Notes: generated by a model not told the origin, from the letters alone. A DNA stretch of 64,000 nt from an uncultured Selenomonadales bacterium (GCA_900321035.1 ONUH01000002.1:1-64000); one strand, 5' to 3'; positions 18,248 to 26,817 are shown, counted from the stretch's first letter. Numbers and translations: made by a program.

Positions 18248-18499
18248 TCAATAAGGTGCTTTATACTCCGTGCAAAAGCTGGGACATTCGCAATCATTTC
18301 CGCAAAAACCGCCCGCAGCGCGTTTGAGCTCTCCGTCTTTCAGCTCAAACTCCGACAGTTCGGCCAGGTACGCTTCGGCTTCTTCCCCGGTAATGTCAAC
18401 GCCTTCCGATTTGGCCAGCGCCCTCAGCTCGTCGGCGGTCCTGCACTTCATGGCTTTCATGAGCTGCTCTTTTGTGAGTTCGTTCTTACTGATCGGCAT
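18248..18499 (-). CDS. Nif11-like leader RiPP precursor 5 (4-Cys core)
   Basis: This 83-residue precursor shares the leader (ELTKEQLMKAMKCRTADELRALAK) with its neighbours and ends it with AAGG. The core after GG, beginning FCGNDCECPSFC, has four closely spaced Cys and ends with two aromatic residues. It is the most Cys-dense core in the set, which suggests crosslinking as thioether, disulfide or metal-binding. The leader has the usual acidic helix (EEAEAYLAEL). It sits 25 bp upstream of precursor 6 in the same orientation. Confidence 0.85.
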   Translation of the reverse strand: MPISKNELTKEQLMKAMKCRTADELRALAKSEGVDITGEEAEAYLAELSEFELKDGELKRAAGGFCGNDCECPSFCTEYKAPY

Positions 18500-18556
18500 G
18501 ATGAAATCCTCCTCACAAGAAAATAGAATAATGGTACCGCCAACTTATAACTTCAA

Positions 18557-18790
18557 TCAACTAAGCGTCCAGCAACTCGTACCATCCGTTATGCAGGTAC
18601 CGCCCGCAACATTTCTCAGTATCTGTTCGTCCAGTTCCATATCGTCGAGCTCCGCCATGTACGCCTCGGCTTCTTCTTTGGAAATGTCAAAGCCCTCGGC
18701 CTTCGCCAGCGCCGTCAGCTCGTCGGCGGTCCTGCACTGCATGGCTTTTTCAATCATCTCTTTTGTGATTTCTTTGTTATTGATCGGCAT
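18557..18790 (-). CDS. Nif11-like leader RiPP precursor 4 (2-Cys core)
   Basis: The start at 18790 is preferred because it matches the MPIN- start of precursors 5 and 6; an extra nine codons upstream are probably not used. The 77-residue precursor ends its leader with VAGG. The 13-residue core TCITDGTSCWTLS has two Cys and four Ser/Thr, the kind of composition that lanthionine or dehydroamino-acid chemistry could act on. Its leader is close to 60% identical, by eye, to the others. Confidence 0.82.
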   Translation of the reverse strand: MPINNKEITKEMIEKAMQCRTADELTALAKAEGFDISKEEAEAYMAELDDMELDEQILRNVAGGTCITDGTSCWTLS

Positions 18791-18826
18791 GATGAAAATC
18801 TCCTCTTTTATGATCAATCAGCATTT

Positions 18827-19057
18827 TCATTTTTTGCCGTCTCGTTGCGCATCATAAGGACCGGTGCCGCCGGCGGCAGCCTGCAGCGCCGCCTCGTCCA
18901 GATCGTGATCGGCCAGCTCCGCCAGATACGCCGCTGCCTCGTCCCTGGTAATGTCAAAGCCCTCGGTCTTCGCCAGCTTCATCAACTCGTCTGCAGTCCT
19001 GCACTGCATAGCTTTCACAATCTGCTCGTTTGTGAGTTCTTTTTTGTTGATCGCCAT
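18827..19057 (-). CDS. Nif11-like leader RiPP precursor 3 (Cys-free core)
   Basis: This 76-residue member keeps the full leader (KKELTNEQIVKAMQCRTADELMKLAK) and the AAGG junction, but its 12-residue core TGPYDAQRDGKK has no Cys and is polar. It breaks the Cys-rich pattern of its neighbours. It may be a decayed precursor, a substrate for a different chemistry, or a leader-only helper. The reading frame and ribosome binding site (AAGGAGG) look intact. Confidence 0.8.
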   Translation of the reverse strand: MAINKKELTNEQIVKAMQCRTADELMKLAKTEGFDITRDEAAAYLAELADHDLDEAALQAAAGGTGPYDAQRDGKK

Positions 19058-19160
19058 GATGAAAACCTCCTTATCTGAAGCAGAAACACTCTAAAAACTC
19101 TCTCCGTAGCCCTGAGGGCTGCCGCCTCCCTCTGTGAGAGAGGCTTTAATGGCAGGAATG

Positions 19161-19406
19161 TTAAATGTCACTCGGACAATTGTGGCAATCCGGCGGGCAG
19201 TAATGATAGCAATCGCCCCCTGCTACCTTCCCCAGCGCGTTATTGTCCAACTCAACGTCGGCCAGCTCCGCCAGGTATGCCTCGGCTTCTTCCCTGGTAA
19301 TATCAACACCCTCGGCCTTCGCCAGCGCCATCAGTTCGTCCGCGGTCCTGCACTGCGCCGCCTTCATGATCTGCTCGTTTGTGATTTCTTTTCTGTTGAC
19401 TGCCAT
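19161..19406 (-). CDS. Nif11-like leader RiPP precursor 2 (4-Cys core)
   Basis: The 81-residue precursor has a leader like the others (KEITNEQIMKAAQCRTADELMALAK) ending in VAGG. The 17-residue core DCYHYCPPDCHNCPSDI has four Cys, each three or four residues apart, along with Pro and His, a zinc-finger-like density. Its gene is preceded by AAGGAGGGG. The gap to precursor 3 (about 100 bp) holds a palindromic segment near 19100-19140. Confidence 0.85.
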   Translation of the reverse strand: MAVNRKEITNEQIMKAAQCRTADELMALAKAEGVDITREEAEAYLAELADVELDNNALGKVAGGDCYHYCPPDCHNCPSDI

Positions 19407-19424
19407 GATGAACCCCTCCTTACA

Positions 19425-19709
19425 TTAACAACCCTTGAAGTTTTCCCAGCCCACGGTCCCGCAGACATGGTGGGAGCAGCTTCCTTCCGTCGGACAATTA
19501 TCCCAGCAAACGCCGCCGGCCGCCTTTTTCAGTGTCGCTTCGTCCAACTCTATGTCCGCCATCTCCGCCATGTATGCCTCGGCCTCGTCCCGCGTCATGT
19601 CATAGCGTTCAGCCTTCGCCAGCGCTAAGAGTTCGTCGGCGTTCTTGCACTGCATTGCCTTTTCGATCTGTTCCTTCGTGAATTTTGTCCCTCTGGATTG
19701 TTCCGCCAT
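19425..19709 (-). CDS. Nif11-like leader RiPP precursor 1 (4-Cys core)
   Basis: This is the first and most divergent gene of the array: 94 residues, with N-terminal MAEQSRGTKFTKEQI and the AAGG junction. The core of about 28 residues has Cys at four positions (VCWDNC, SC, VC) and ends FKGC, so five Cys if the last residue is counted; it also has two His and two Trp. It lies 105 bp from a good promoter. The leader shows the AMQCKNADELLALAK helix that all six share, with Cys at the same position in each. Confidence 0.83.
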   Translation of the reverse strand: MAEQSRGTKFTKEQIEKAMQCKNADELLALAKAERYDMTRDEAEAYMAEMADIELDEATLKKAAGGVCWDNCPTEGSCSHHVCGTVGWENFKGC

Positions 19710-19814
19710 AATGATTCCTCCCCGCAGAATACTAACCTTTATTGTTTTCTACCTATAGATACAAGGCAGACCTTCCAAAATTGACGCTTTTCAAATTTTT
19801 TCTACTTACCTTAT

Positions 19815-19842
19815 ATAATATGTCGCTATAAATCATTGTCAA
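19815..19842 (-). promoter_or_regulatory. Promoter of the Nif11-like precursor array
   Basis: On the minus strand TTGACA (19837-19842) is followed after 16 bp by TATTAT (19815-19820). The start of transcription would give a leader of about 100 nt before precursor 1. The stretch from 19710 to 20103 holds only this promoter, AT-rich leader sequence and the lipoprotein terminator. Confidence 0.65.
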
Positions 19843-19944
19843 GAAAATTCTGTTACAACTGTCACACTTTTATGTCATCCAACGCGTCCCCTATAATCCT
19901 GTGTCCGTCGAGCAAGCCTTGCGCTGCTCTCACATAAATAATAA

Positions 19945-19999
19945 ATACTCCCCTTATAAGAGACCGCTTGCTTTTCACTGGCTCTTATGAGGGGAGTAT
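19945..19999 (-). terminator. Terminator of the beta-propeller-like lipoprotein gene
   Basis: ATACTCCCCTTATAAGAG pairs with CTCTTATGAGGGGAGTAT around a 20-base loop. Minus-strand sequence after the stem is TTTATTATTTAT. It sits about 100 bp past the lipoprotein stop codon and just upstream of the precursor-array promoter, insulating them. Confidence 0.7.
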
Positions 20000-20103
20000 C
20001 CCGGTTGAGAGGCGTCCGTCCGGATAGGCGGCGCCCCTTTCGTCTTTCCGTTTTACGCCGCGACATTATCACGCTTGCGGCAGCCAAAGGCATTATGTTT
20101 TAA

Positions 20104-21114
20104 TTACTCCAGCTTCAGGATGTAGAACTTCGTCACGTTGTCGCAGGCGAGGATCATGTCGCCGCCCATGGAGTAAAGATACCGCGGCACAAACTGATTG
20201 ACCCTGGCGTTGAAGACCATCTTGCCGTTGGAACGGTCGTAAATCAGCACGTCGCCGGTGGCGCTGGCCTGCACGAGATAATGCTTCGTCACGGCCCAGT
20301 CGGCTGGGTCGTCCTTCAGGCCGGCATAGCGGGCAAGCAGCTTGCCCTTCTTGTCGAAGACGACGAGATCGGTAGTGAAATTCTCGAAGCTGAGGGGCGT
20401 GCTCAGGAACAGCTCGTTGGCGTCGGCATAGACCGGACGCATCACCGCGTCTTCCAGCTTCAGAGCCTTCTTGGCGTCGTCGACCACGACTTTTACGTTC
20501 TTGATATCCGACAGCTCCTGATTGGCCACACACACCTTGTCAGTGCCGCGCACCATCAGAAGCTCGCTTCCCTCGGCGAAGCCCACCATGCTGTCATAGT
20601 CGTCCTTCCATTTGCCGTCGCTCTTGTCGAGGCTGCTGCCGTTGTATAGGCCTAACTTGTCCCCGTCCATGAGCTTGAACAGCACCTTGTCGCGGCAGAC
20701 GGCCAGATTGCGTTTGTCGGCGTCGTCGCCGTCGCTTTTCGCCACCATTGTCTTTCCGGTGATCTCGTCACCCTTCAAGGGCAGCTTGTACAGGCCCTTG
20801 ACGTCGCCTCCCTTGCCGTCGGAGGCTTCCCCATGGAGATAGATGGCGCCGTTCGCGTAAACGACACGTTCGCCGGTGAAAATGAAATCCTTGTCCGCCG
20901 CGGGGCCTTTCAATTCGTAAATCTTCGCGGTCTTGCTGCCGAACTGGAACGTCGAGCTCGGCTCGCCCTTCAGTTCCAGCTGCGCCGAGGGCGTCGCCGC
21001 CGGCTTCTTGGGATCGCCGTCGGTTTTTGTGCCGCCGCCTCCGCCGCACCCCGCGAGAATCGTCGCGGAAACAAGTCCCGCCATCAATCCGAGAGCTGCT
21101 TTCTTCCAATTCAT
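20104..21114 (-). CDS. Exported lipoprotein of unknown function, propeller-like
   Basis: A lipoprotein signal (lipobox LAGC, Cys at residue 23) leads to a Gly/Lys/Pro-rich linker and about 290 residues of short beta repeats such as GERVVYANGAIYLHG, GLYKLPLKG and GDVLIYDRSNGKMVF. These resemble blades of a PQQ- or WD-like beta-propeller, possibly a six- or seven-bladed fold. No catalytic motif is visible. It is anchored in a membrane facing the periplasm. A propeller fold is inferred from repeat rhythm only. Confidence 0.65.
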   Translation of the reverse strand: MNWKKAALGLMAGLVSATILAGCGGGGGTKTDGDPKKPAATPSAQLELKGEPSSTFQFGSKTAKIYELKGPAADKDFIFTGERVVYANGAIYLHGEASDGKGGDVKGLYKLPLKGDEITGKTMVAKSDGDDADKRNLAVCRDKVLFKLMDGDKLGLYNGSSLDKSDGKWKDDYDSMVGFAEGSELLMVRGTDKVCVANQELSDIKNVKVVVDDAKKALKLEDAVMRPVYADANELFLSTPLSFENFTTDLVVFDKKGKLLARYAGLKDDPADWAVTKHYLVQASATGDVLIYDRSNGKMVFNARVNQFVPRYLYSMGGDMILACDNVTKFYILKLE

Positions 21115-21238
21115 TGCACATACCTCCGTATCCTTTTAATATAGTCTTGCTCATGAACCTTAAAAGAGCTTCTGCAGACAACATAGCACAGCTGATTTTG
21201 ATATGCAAGGAAAACCCGGCGGCGGTATGAACGGCGTT

Positions 21239-22174
21239 TTACCAGGGCTGGGGCGTCATCGGCGTCACCACGCCGAAGGCGTAGCCTTTTTCCCGCAGGA
21301 CGCGGATGATTTCCGGCAGGGCCTTGACGGTTTCCTCGTGACCCGCCGAGCTGTGCATCAGGATGATGGCGCTGTCCATCACCGCCTGCCCGGCAATGTT
21401 GTCGATGAAATCCTGCGCAACCGGACCGTTGGGGTCGGAATCGGCCGAGCTCACGTTCCAGTCGTGCTCCACATAGCCGTTGTCCGCGGTCACGGCGTCG
21501 TACGCTTCGTCGAAATGGCTCATGCGGCCGCCGGGCGCGCGGGTAATCAGCGGGCGCATCCCGATCAGGCGATAGACGGCTTCGTCCGCCTCTTCCATTT
21601 CCTCCAGATAGTTGTCCACGGAAGCATAGAGGCGGTCGTAGTCGTGATCGTAGCTGTGATTGCCCAGGGCGTGGCCTTCGGCAAAGATGCGCCTGACGGT
21701 CTCGGGATAGGCGTCGACGTTCCGGCCCACGACGTAGAAAGTGGCCTTGACGCCTTCCTGCTTCAGGATATCCAGTATGGCGTCCGTGTTCTTTTCGTCG
21801 GGACCGTCGTCAAAGGTGAGATAGGCCGTCTTCTGCTTCTCATAGGGAGCGATCGCGGGCAGGGCGACGGGCAGGCCTTTGGCCCGGCGTTCCCTCAGCG
21901 TATAGCGGTCGTACACGGGCAGCGCGGGATCGTCCAACGCCAGATTGCCGAAATCTTCCGCCGCCGTGACATACGGAGCAACGGCTGCGTCTTTCGCTTC
22001 CGGCGCGGCTGTCGCCTGTTTGGAGGCGGCGGTCTCCTGTTTCGGCGCGGCGGCTTCCTGCTTGGGGGCAGGCGGAGCGCCGCTGCTCGCTTGGGACCCG
22101 CAGCCGCTCGCGAGCAGCCACAAACAAGTGCAGAAGAGGACGGACGCTTTCCGTCCGAGTTGGCGAATGGTCAT
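21239..22174 (-). CDS. Polysaccharide deacetylase lipoprotein
   Basis: A lipobox (LASGC, Cys25) and an Ala/Lys/Gln-rich linker with degenerate AAPKQET repeats (about residues 36-60) precede a NodB-type carbohydrate esterase 4 domain. The motifs are TFDDGP (D122, D123), HSYDH (H173, H177) and RAPGG (212-216), which coordinate the metal and the acetate. It removes acetyl groups from N-acetylglucosamine units, probably in peptidoglycan or an envelope polymer, from the periplasmic side of a membrane. The start has AAGGAG upstream. Confidence 0.9.
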   Translation of the reverse strand: MTIRQLGRKASVLFCTCLWLLASGCGSQASSGAPPAPKQEAAAPKQETAASKQATAAPEAKDAAVAPYVTAAEDFGNLALDDPALPVYDRYTLRERRAKGLPVALPAIAPYEKQKTAYLTFDDGPDEKNTDAILDILKQEGVKATFYVVGRNVDAYPETVRRIFAEGHALGNHSYDHDYDRLYASVDNYLEEMEEADEAVYRLIGMRPLITRAPGGRMSHFDEAYDAVTADNGYVEHDWNVSSADSDPNGPVAQDFIDNIAGQAVMDSAIILMHSSAGHEETVKALPEIIRVLREKGYAFGVVTPMTPQPW

Positions 22175-22190
22175 AAGACAGACTCCTTTT

Positions 22191-22362
22191 CTTTAAGGAA
22201 ACAACGAATAAGTCAATTCGTGACCTTGTCGAAGGATTTTTTCGTCAGGCAAGAAAGAGGGCGTGAAGGCGTAGCATCGCTACGTCGAACGGCCTCTGAC
22301 GCAGCATGACGGAAAAAGACCCGACAAGGGCATGGAGGGACTTGTTCGGTGTTTCCTTAAGG
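22191..22362. repeat. 170-bp imperfect palindrome (REP/MITE-like hairpin)
   Basis: The outer arms CTTTAAGGAAACAACGAA and the inverse of TTCGGTGTTTCCTTAAG match with few mismatches. Inner arms also pair: CCTTGTCGAAGG with CCCGACAAGG, and GCGTAGC with GCTACG across ATC. The whole intergenic gap is thus one long hairpin with no open frame. It overlaps the last bases of the HAD gene. It could be a repetitive palindrome, a non-autonomous element or a double terminator. Confidence 0.6.
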
Positions 22363-23442
22363 CTTTGCGGTACGGGTCACGTTCTCGCCGTAGATCGTCG
22401 CGAAGTCGTCCCGCATGGAGACGGGGATCCAGCCATAGGTGTCGGCGAGCTCTTTACATTTCGCCGCCTTGTTGAGATTCCCGATCTCGCGTTCCAGGTC
22501 GTCGCACAGCAGGAAGAAAGCCGCGCTCCGATACTTATTGCCGTTGATCGTGTAATTCAGCATGGCGGAATCGCCGGAGCTGTTGCCGAAAGCAAGAACC
22601 GGCTTCCGCCCGATCTCGCGTACGATGGCCGATACCTTGTTCATCTTGAGGTTCTTGATGACAAAACCGCCCCGGATCAAAGAGTCGTCGCGCTGATACG
22701 TATATTGGAGACCGTCGGTCTCGCCCTGATGCGTCGCCAGCGTTTTTATGTCGGTGCCGATGACGCGCTCGGTGGGAATGTCCAGCAAATCGCAGACGAG
22801 GATGCGGGACAGCTCCCGCTCGGTGCCGGAAATCACATAAACCTTGAAGTCGTTGGCCTGCAGATACTTCATCACCTGGATCATCGGCAGGTAAAACGCC
22901 TCGCCCCATTTCAGCGGAGCCAACCCCTCCACCGGCGTTTCCATGAACCGCTTCGCATACGCTTCGTAGTCGGCGTACGAGGTGCCGGCAAAGACCGAGG
23001 ACTGATGCGGCGCGCTCTGGCTCAGGATGTCGCTCGAGTCCCTGTTTTTCAGCCACTTTTCGAGGCCGAGCGCAAACTCCTTGTCCTCTTTGGACGGCGT
23101 ATAGTTCGGGTCGTGCAGCGCGCGCTTGAGGAAGAGCATATGGTCGAAATAGAAGGGCGCCGTCTCGCAGAGGAAGGTGCCGTCCATATCAAAGACCGCG
23201 ACGCGGTCGGCGACCGGGATGAAATTCTCGCTTGCCTCGTCCGTCACGTCTTCGACAAAAGAAACAAGGGTCTCTTTCGCAAAGGAATCTTCCGTCCAAT
23301 AATAAAGGTCGCCGTCTGTCGGCGCCTCCATTTCCGCGATTTCCGCCCGCGTCGCCGCCTCGGAGCACGCCGGCACGCCCGTCAGGCAGCTCGCGCCAAT
23401 CATCGCCGCCATCACCGCGGCATACAGCTTGTTTCGTCTCAT
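22357..23442 (-). CDS. Exported HAD-superfamily phosphatase
   Basis: A signal peptide with Ala-rich cleavage (about residue 31) leads to a HAD fold with catalytic DMDGT at 85-89, a motif II Ser/Thr in VYVISGTE and motif IV in GNSSGDSAML. Large inserts form a cap. The family includes exported phosphoserine-phosphatase-like acid phosphatases that release phosphate from phosphomonoesters. The ATG at 23442 follows AGGAGGG at 8 bp, so a TTG two codons upstream is not used. It acts outside the inner membrane; the substrate is unknown. Confidence 0.82.
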   Translation of the reverse strand: MRRNKLYAAVMAAMIGASCLTGVPACSEAATRAEIAEMEAPTDGDLYYWTEDSFAKETLVSFVEDVTDEASENFIPVADRVAVFDMDGTFLCETAPFYFDHMLFLKRALHDPNYTPSKEDKEFALGLEKWLKNRDSSDILSQSAPHQSSVFAGTSYADYEAYAKRFMETPVEGLAPLKWGEAFYLPMIQVMKYLQANDFKVYVISGTERELSRILVCDLLDIPTERVIGTDIKTLATHQGETDGLQYTYQRDDSLIRGGFVIKNLKMNKVSAIVREIGRKPVLAFGNSSGDSAMLNYTINGNKYRSAAFFLLCDDLEREIGNLNKAAKCKELADTYGWIPVSMRDDFATIYGENVTRTAKP

Positions 23443-23804
23443 GTCCAAACCCTCCTATAAAAACAGCAAAGAATCGCTGTCCGTACTGTGTATTATTTTA
23501 TAATACGCCGCGCGATTTGCAAGGGGGAAATTTGGCGGGGCTCCGCAAAAAGTCAGGCACGTGCTGCATGGATGCAAATTTTTATGCAAAAGGTTTCGGC
23601 ATCGGCTTGTGCGGTTGCAGCCGCGCATCGTCGCGGAGCAGAGTTTGCGGCGCTTCTTCGCCTGTGGCGTGGGCCGATGTTTTATGATAAAATCAAATCA
23701 TAATAAACAGCATTAATCCATGCGCGCTGGCGTCCTGCTCTTGAAAGAAGGACACGGGCGGGCATCTTTCCCGATTCCCGATAGTGCAAGGAGAGGAATC
23801 TGTC
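23443..23804. other. Intergenic region between HAD phosphatase and permease-kinase
   Basis: This 360-bp gap separates divergent genes. A TATTATTTTATAATA stretch near 23490-23505 could serve the HAD gene. TTTTATGATAAAATC near 23680 could serve the kinase. Between them is a GC-rich part containing the near-repeat ATGCAAATTTTTATGCAAAA around 23572. No convincing frame, riboswitch or terminator was found. Confidence 0.4.
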
Positions 23805-26780
23805 ATGGACAATCCGAAGGAAATAATAGCGAACGAGACGGGGCTTTCCCGATATCTTTCCCCGGTGGCGGCGTGGGCGCTGTCTTTCGGCTGCGCCGTG
23901 GGATGGGGCGCGTTCGTCATGCCGGGGACGACGTTCCTGCCGATTGCGGGGCCGATCGGCACGACGGTCGGCATGCTGATCGGGTCTCTCGTGATGCTCG
24001 TCATCGGCTGGAATTATATCGCGATGATGAAGAAGTACCCTGACGCGGGCGGCACGTTTTCCTACGCGAAGCACATTTTCGGCTACGACCACGGTTTTTT
24101 CAGCGCATGGTTCCTGGCGCTGACGTATATCGCGATCCTTTGGGCGAACGCCACCGCGCTGTCGCTGATTGTGCGAAATCTTTTGGGCGGCGTGTTCCAG
24201 TTCGGCTTCCATTACAGTATCGCGGGGTATGACGTCTGGCTCGGCGAGATTTTGCTGTCCGACGCCGCCATCGTGTTTTTCGGCGCGTTGGTTATCGGCG
24301 GCAAACGGCTGGCCGCGCACACGCAGACGGCGTTCGCGTTTTTCCTGCTGGGCGGCATTCTCATCGTTTTCGGCGCGGCGGTTAGCGCCCATGGGAATAT
24401 TACCGCGACTTTCGTTCCGCCTTTTTCCTCGGACAGCTCCGTGCCTCTCCAGATTTTTCATGTCGCGGCTCTCGCGCCGTGGGCGTTCATCGGGTTTGAG
24501 TCGATTTCCCACTCCGCGACGGGGGTCGCGTTTTCCCCGAAAAAAATCCCCTTCATCATTGGGCTTTCCGTCCTTGCAAGTTTCCTGGCCTATACGCTGC
24601 TGACGCTTTTGGCGGTCACGGTGCTGCCGGAGGGATGCAGGACGTGGCGCGACTATATGGCCTCGTTGGCGGACGGCATGAACGGCCTCGCGGGGCTGCC
24701 GACCTTTTTCGCCGCCCATGGGGCCATGGGAGACGCGGGCGTCGTGATTCTCGGCGCGGCGGTACTGGGCGGCGTGGTCACCGGGTTGATCGGTATGTAC
24801 GTCGCGGCCAGCCGCCTGATCTACACGATGGCGGCGGAGGATATCCTTCCGTCTTGGTTCGCCGTGCTGACGAAGGACCGCACGCCGAAAAACGCCGTGC
24901 TTTTCATCATGGTCATTTCGCTGATCATCCCGTTCTTCGGACGGACGGCGACGGGCTGGATCGTCGACGTGACGACGGTGGGCGCGACGATCGCCTATTG
25001 CTACACGTCGGCGGCGGCCTACGTTTCGGCTGGAGACGACAGGCTGACGCGGCTGACGGGCGCGCTGGGCGTCGTTTTTTCCGCGCTGTTCAGTCTGTTC
25101 CTGATTGCGCCGGAGCTTTGGAATATGAACACGCTCGCCGCCGAGAGCTATATCATATTGGCGTTTTGGAGCATCCTGGGCTTCGTGGTGTTCCGCCTCG
25201 TGTTCAACCGCGACAAGCAGCACCGGTTCGGGCAGTCCACCGTTTCATGGATCGCCCTGCTGTTCCTGATCCTGCTTTCCTCCACGATGTGGATCAAGCA
25301 GACGACCCACGATATGATGGTGGATATGGTCGGCAACGTGAACGAGTTCTACACGCGGGAGATGGAAATCCAGGGACTGGCGCGCGGCCGGAGCCGCAAG
25401 GACTTCGAGGAACGGTATCTGTTCGAGAAGATGGACTCTCTGCAGAGCGCGCTTCTGAAGAACACGACGATTCAGCTGCTCTTGATTTCGCTGAGCCTCG
25501 CGATCATGTTCAACATTTATTCGACGATGCGGCGGCGGGAGCAGGAAGCGGATATCGAGCGGACGCGGGCGGAGGAGAACAGCAAGGCAAAAACCACGTT
25601 CCTGTCCAACATGTCCCACGACATCCGCACGCCGATGAACGCGATCATCGGCTATATCGAGCTGGCGAAGCGGCTGCGCGCCCAATGCGATACCTGCGAA
25701 GTCTGTCCGGCGGGGCACTGCGACAAAGAGGTGCCCGAGAAGACGGAGGAGTTCCTGGAGAAGATCAACGCGTCCAGCAAGCATTTGCTCGCGCTGATCA
25801 ACGATATATTGGAAATGAGCCGCATCGAGAGCGGCAAGATGGAGCTGGAGTACGCGCCGGACAATATCGTGCGCGCCTTTGACGAGATACGGGATTTGTT
25901 CGCGGCGCAGATGGAAGAGAAGGGCGTGGCGTTTACCGTGGACGCCGCTGCGGTGGAGCACCGCTATGCGTATTTCGACAAGAACCGGCTGAACCGCGTG
26001 CTCTTGAATCTCTTGTCGAACGCATACAAATTCACGCCGAAGGGCGGCTCGATCTCCATGACGCTGACGGAGACGGAAGCCGACGAGGCGGAAGCCGCGT
26101 TCGAGCTTCGGGTGAAGGACAGCGGCATCGGCATGGCGAAAGAATTTGCCGCGACGGTGTTCGAGTCCTTTACGCGGGAACGGACTTCGACGGTCAGCGG
26201 CATACAGGGCACGGGGCTCGGCATGGCCATCACGAAGAACATCGTCGATATGATGGGCGGCACGATTGACGTGGAGACGGCGCCCGGCGAAGGAACGGAA
26301 TTCATCATCCGCTTTCGGCTCCGGCTGGCGCCCGAGCTGGCCGAAGAGGAGGCAGCGGCACAGAAGGAAGCGCCGGCGGTTGACGAAGGGGCGGCTTTTG
26401 CAGGGAAGCGGCTGCTCCTGGCGGACGATCTGGACGTTAACCGGGAAATCGCGAAGATGCTGCTGATGGGCGCGGGATTCGAAATCGACACGGCGGTGAA
26501 CGGTCGGGAGGCCGTGGACAAAGTGGCCGCCGCAAGCCCCGGGACGTACAGCGCCGTACTGATGGATATCCAAATGCCGGAAATGAACGGCTATGAGGCG
26601 ACGCAGGCCATTCGCGCCCTGCCCGGCGAGCAGTCCAAAGTTCCGATTCTGGCGATGACCGCCAACGCGTTCAGCGAGGACGTGGCAAAGGCAAAGGAGG
26701 TCGGCATGAACGGCCATATCGCGAAGCCGATCGACATCCCGCAGATGATGCGGACGCTGGCGGAAGTTATAAAGAGTTAG
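23805..26780 (+). CDS. APC permease-histidine kinase-response regulator fusion
   Basis: A 991-residue chimera. Residues 1 to about 440 are an amino acid-polyamine-organocation permease with about 12 helices (opening SPVAAWALSFGCAVGWGAF). A linker, another helix (LLLISLSLAIMFNIYS) and a coiled coil lead to a HisKA domain with H605 in SHDIRTPMNA, a HATPase with NRVLLNLLSNAYKF, DSGIGM and GTGLGMAI, and a receiver with D921 in LMDIQMPEM. A Cys-rich loop (C628, C631, C634, C639) interrupts the HisKA hairpin. The permease part probably senses or carries an amino acid and sets kinase activity. No output regulator is adjacent. ATG 23805 follows AGGAGAGG. Confidence 0.9.
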   Translation: MDNPKEIIANETGLSRYLSPVAAWALSFGCAVGWGAFVMPGTTFLPIAGPIGTTVGMLIGSLVMLVIGWNYIAMMKKYPDAGGTFSYAKHIFGYDHGFFSAWFLALTYIAILWANATALSLIVRNLLGGVFQFGFHYSIAGYDVWLGEILLSDAAIVFFGALVIGGKRLAAHTQTAFAFFLLGGILIVFGAAVSAHGNITATFVPPFSSDSSVPLQIFHVAALAPWAFIGFESISHSATGVAFSPKKIPFIIGLSVLASFLAYTLLTLLAVTVLPEGCRTWRDYMASLADGMNGLAGLPTFFAAHGAMGDAGVVILGAAVLGGVVTGLIGMYVAASRLIYTMAAEDILPSWFAVLTKDRTPKNAVLFIMVISLIIPFFGRTATGWIVDVTTVGATIAYCYTSAAAYVSAGDDRLTRLTGALGVVFSALFSLFLIAPELWNMNTLAAESYIILAFWSILGFVVFRLVFNRDKQHRFGQSTVSWIALLFLILLSSTMWIKQTTHDMMVDMVGNVNEFYTREMEIQGLARGRSRKDFEERYLFEKMDSLQSALLKNTTIQLLLISLSLAIMFNIYSTMRRREQEADIERTRAEENSKAKTTFLSNMSHDIRTPMNAIIGYIELAKRLRAQCDTCEVCPAGHCDKEVPEKTEEFLEKINASSKHLLALINDILEMSRIESGKMELEYAPDNIVRAFDEIRDLFAAQMEEKGVAFTVDAAAVEHRYAYFDKNRLNRVLLNLLSNAYKFTPKGGSISMTLTETEADEAEAAFELRVKDSGIGMAKEFAATVFESFTRERTSTVSGIQGTGLGMAITKNIVDMMGGTIDVETAPGEGTEFIIRFRLRLAPELAEEEAAAQKEAPAVDEGAAFAGKRLLLADDLDVNREIAKMLLMGAGFEIDTAVNGREAVDKVAAASPGTYSAVLMDIQMPEMNGYEATQAIRALPGEQSKVPILAMTANAFSEDVAKAKEVGMNGHIAKPIDIPQMMRTLAEVIKS

Positions 26781-26817
26781 GCTTTTGGAGAAAAATAAGG
26801 AGAATATCCATAGAAAA

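Noticed and set aside
18248..19709. Link to nitrogen fixation from the name Nif11
   Set aside because: Nif11-like leader describes the precursor leader fold. The GG junction and variable cores show RiPP precursors; no nif genes are present.
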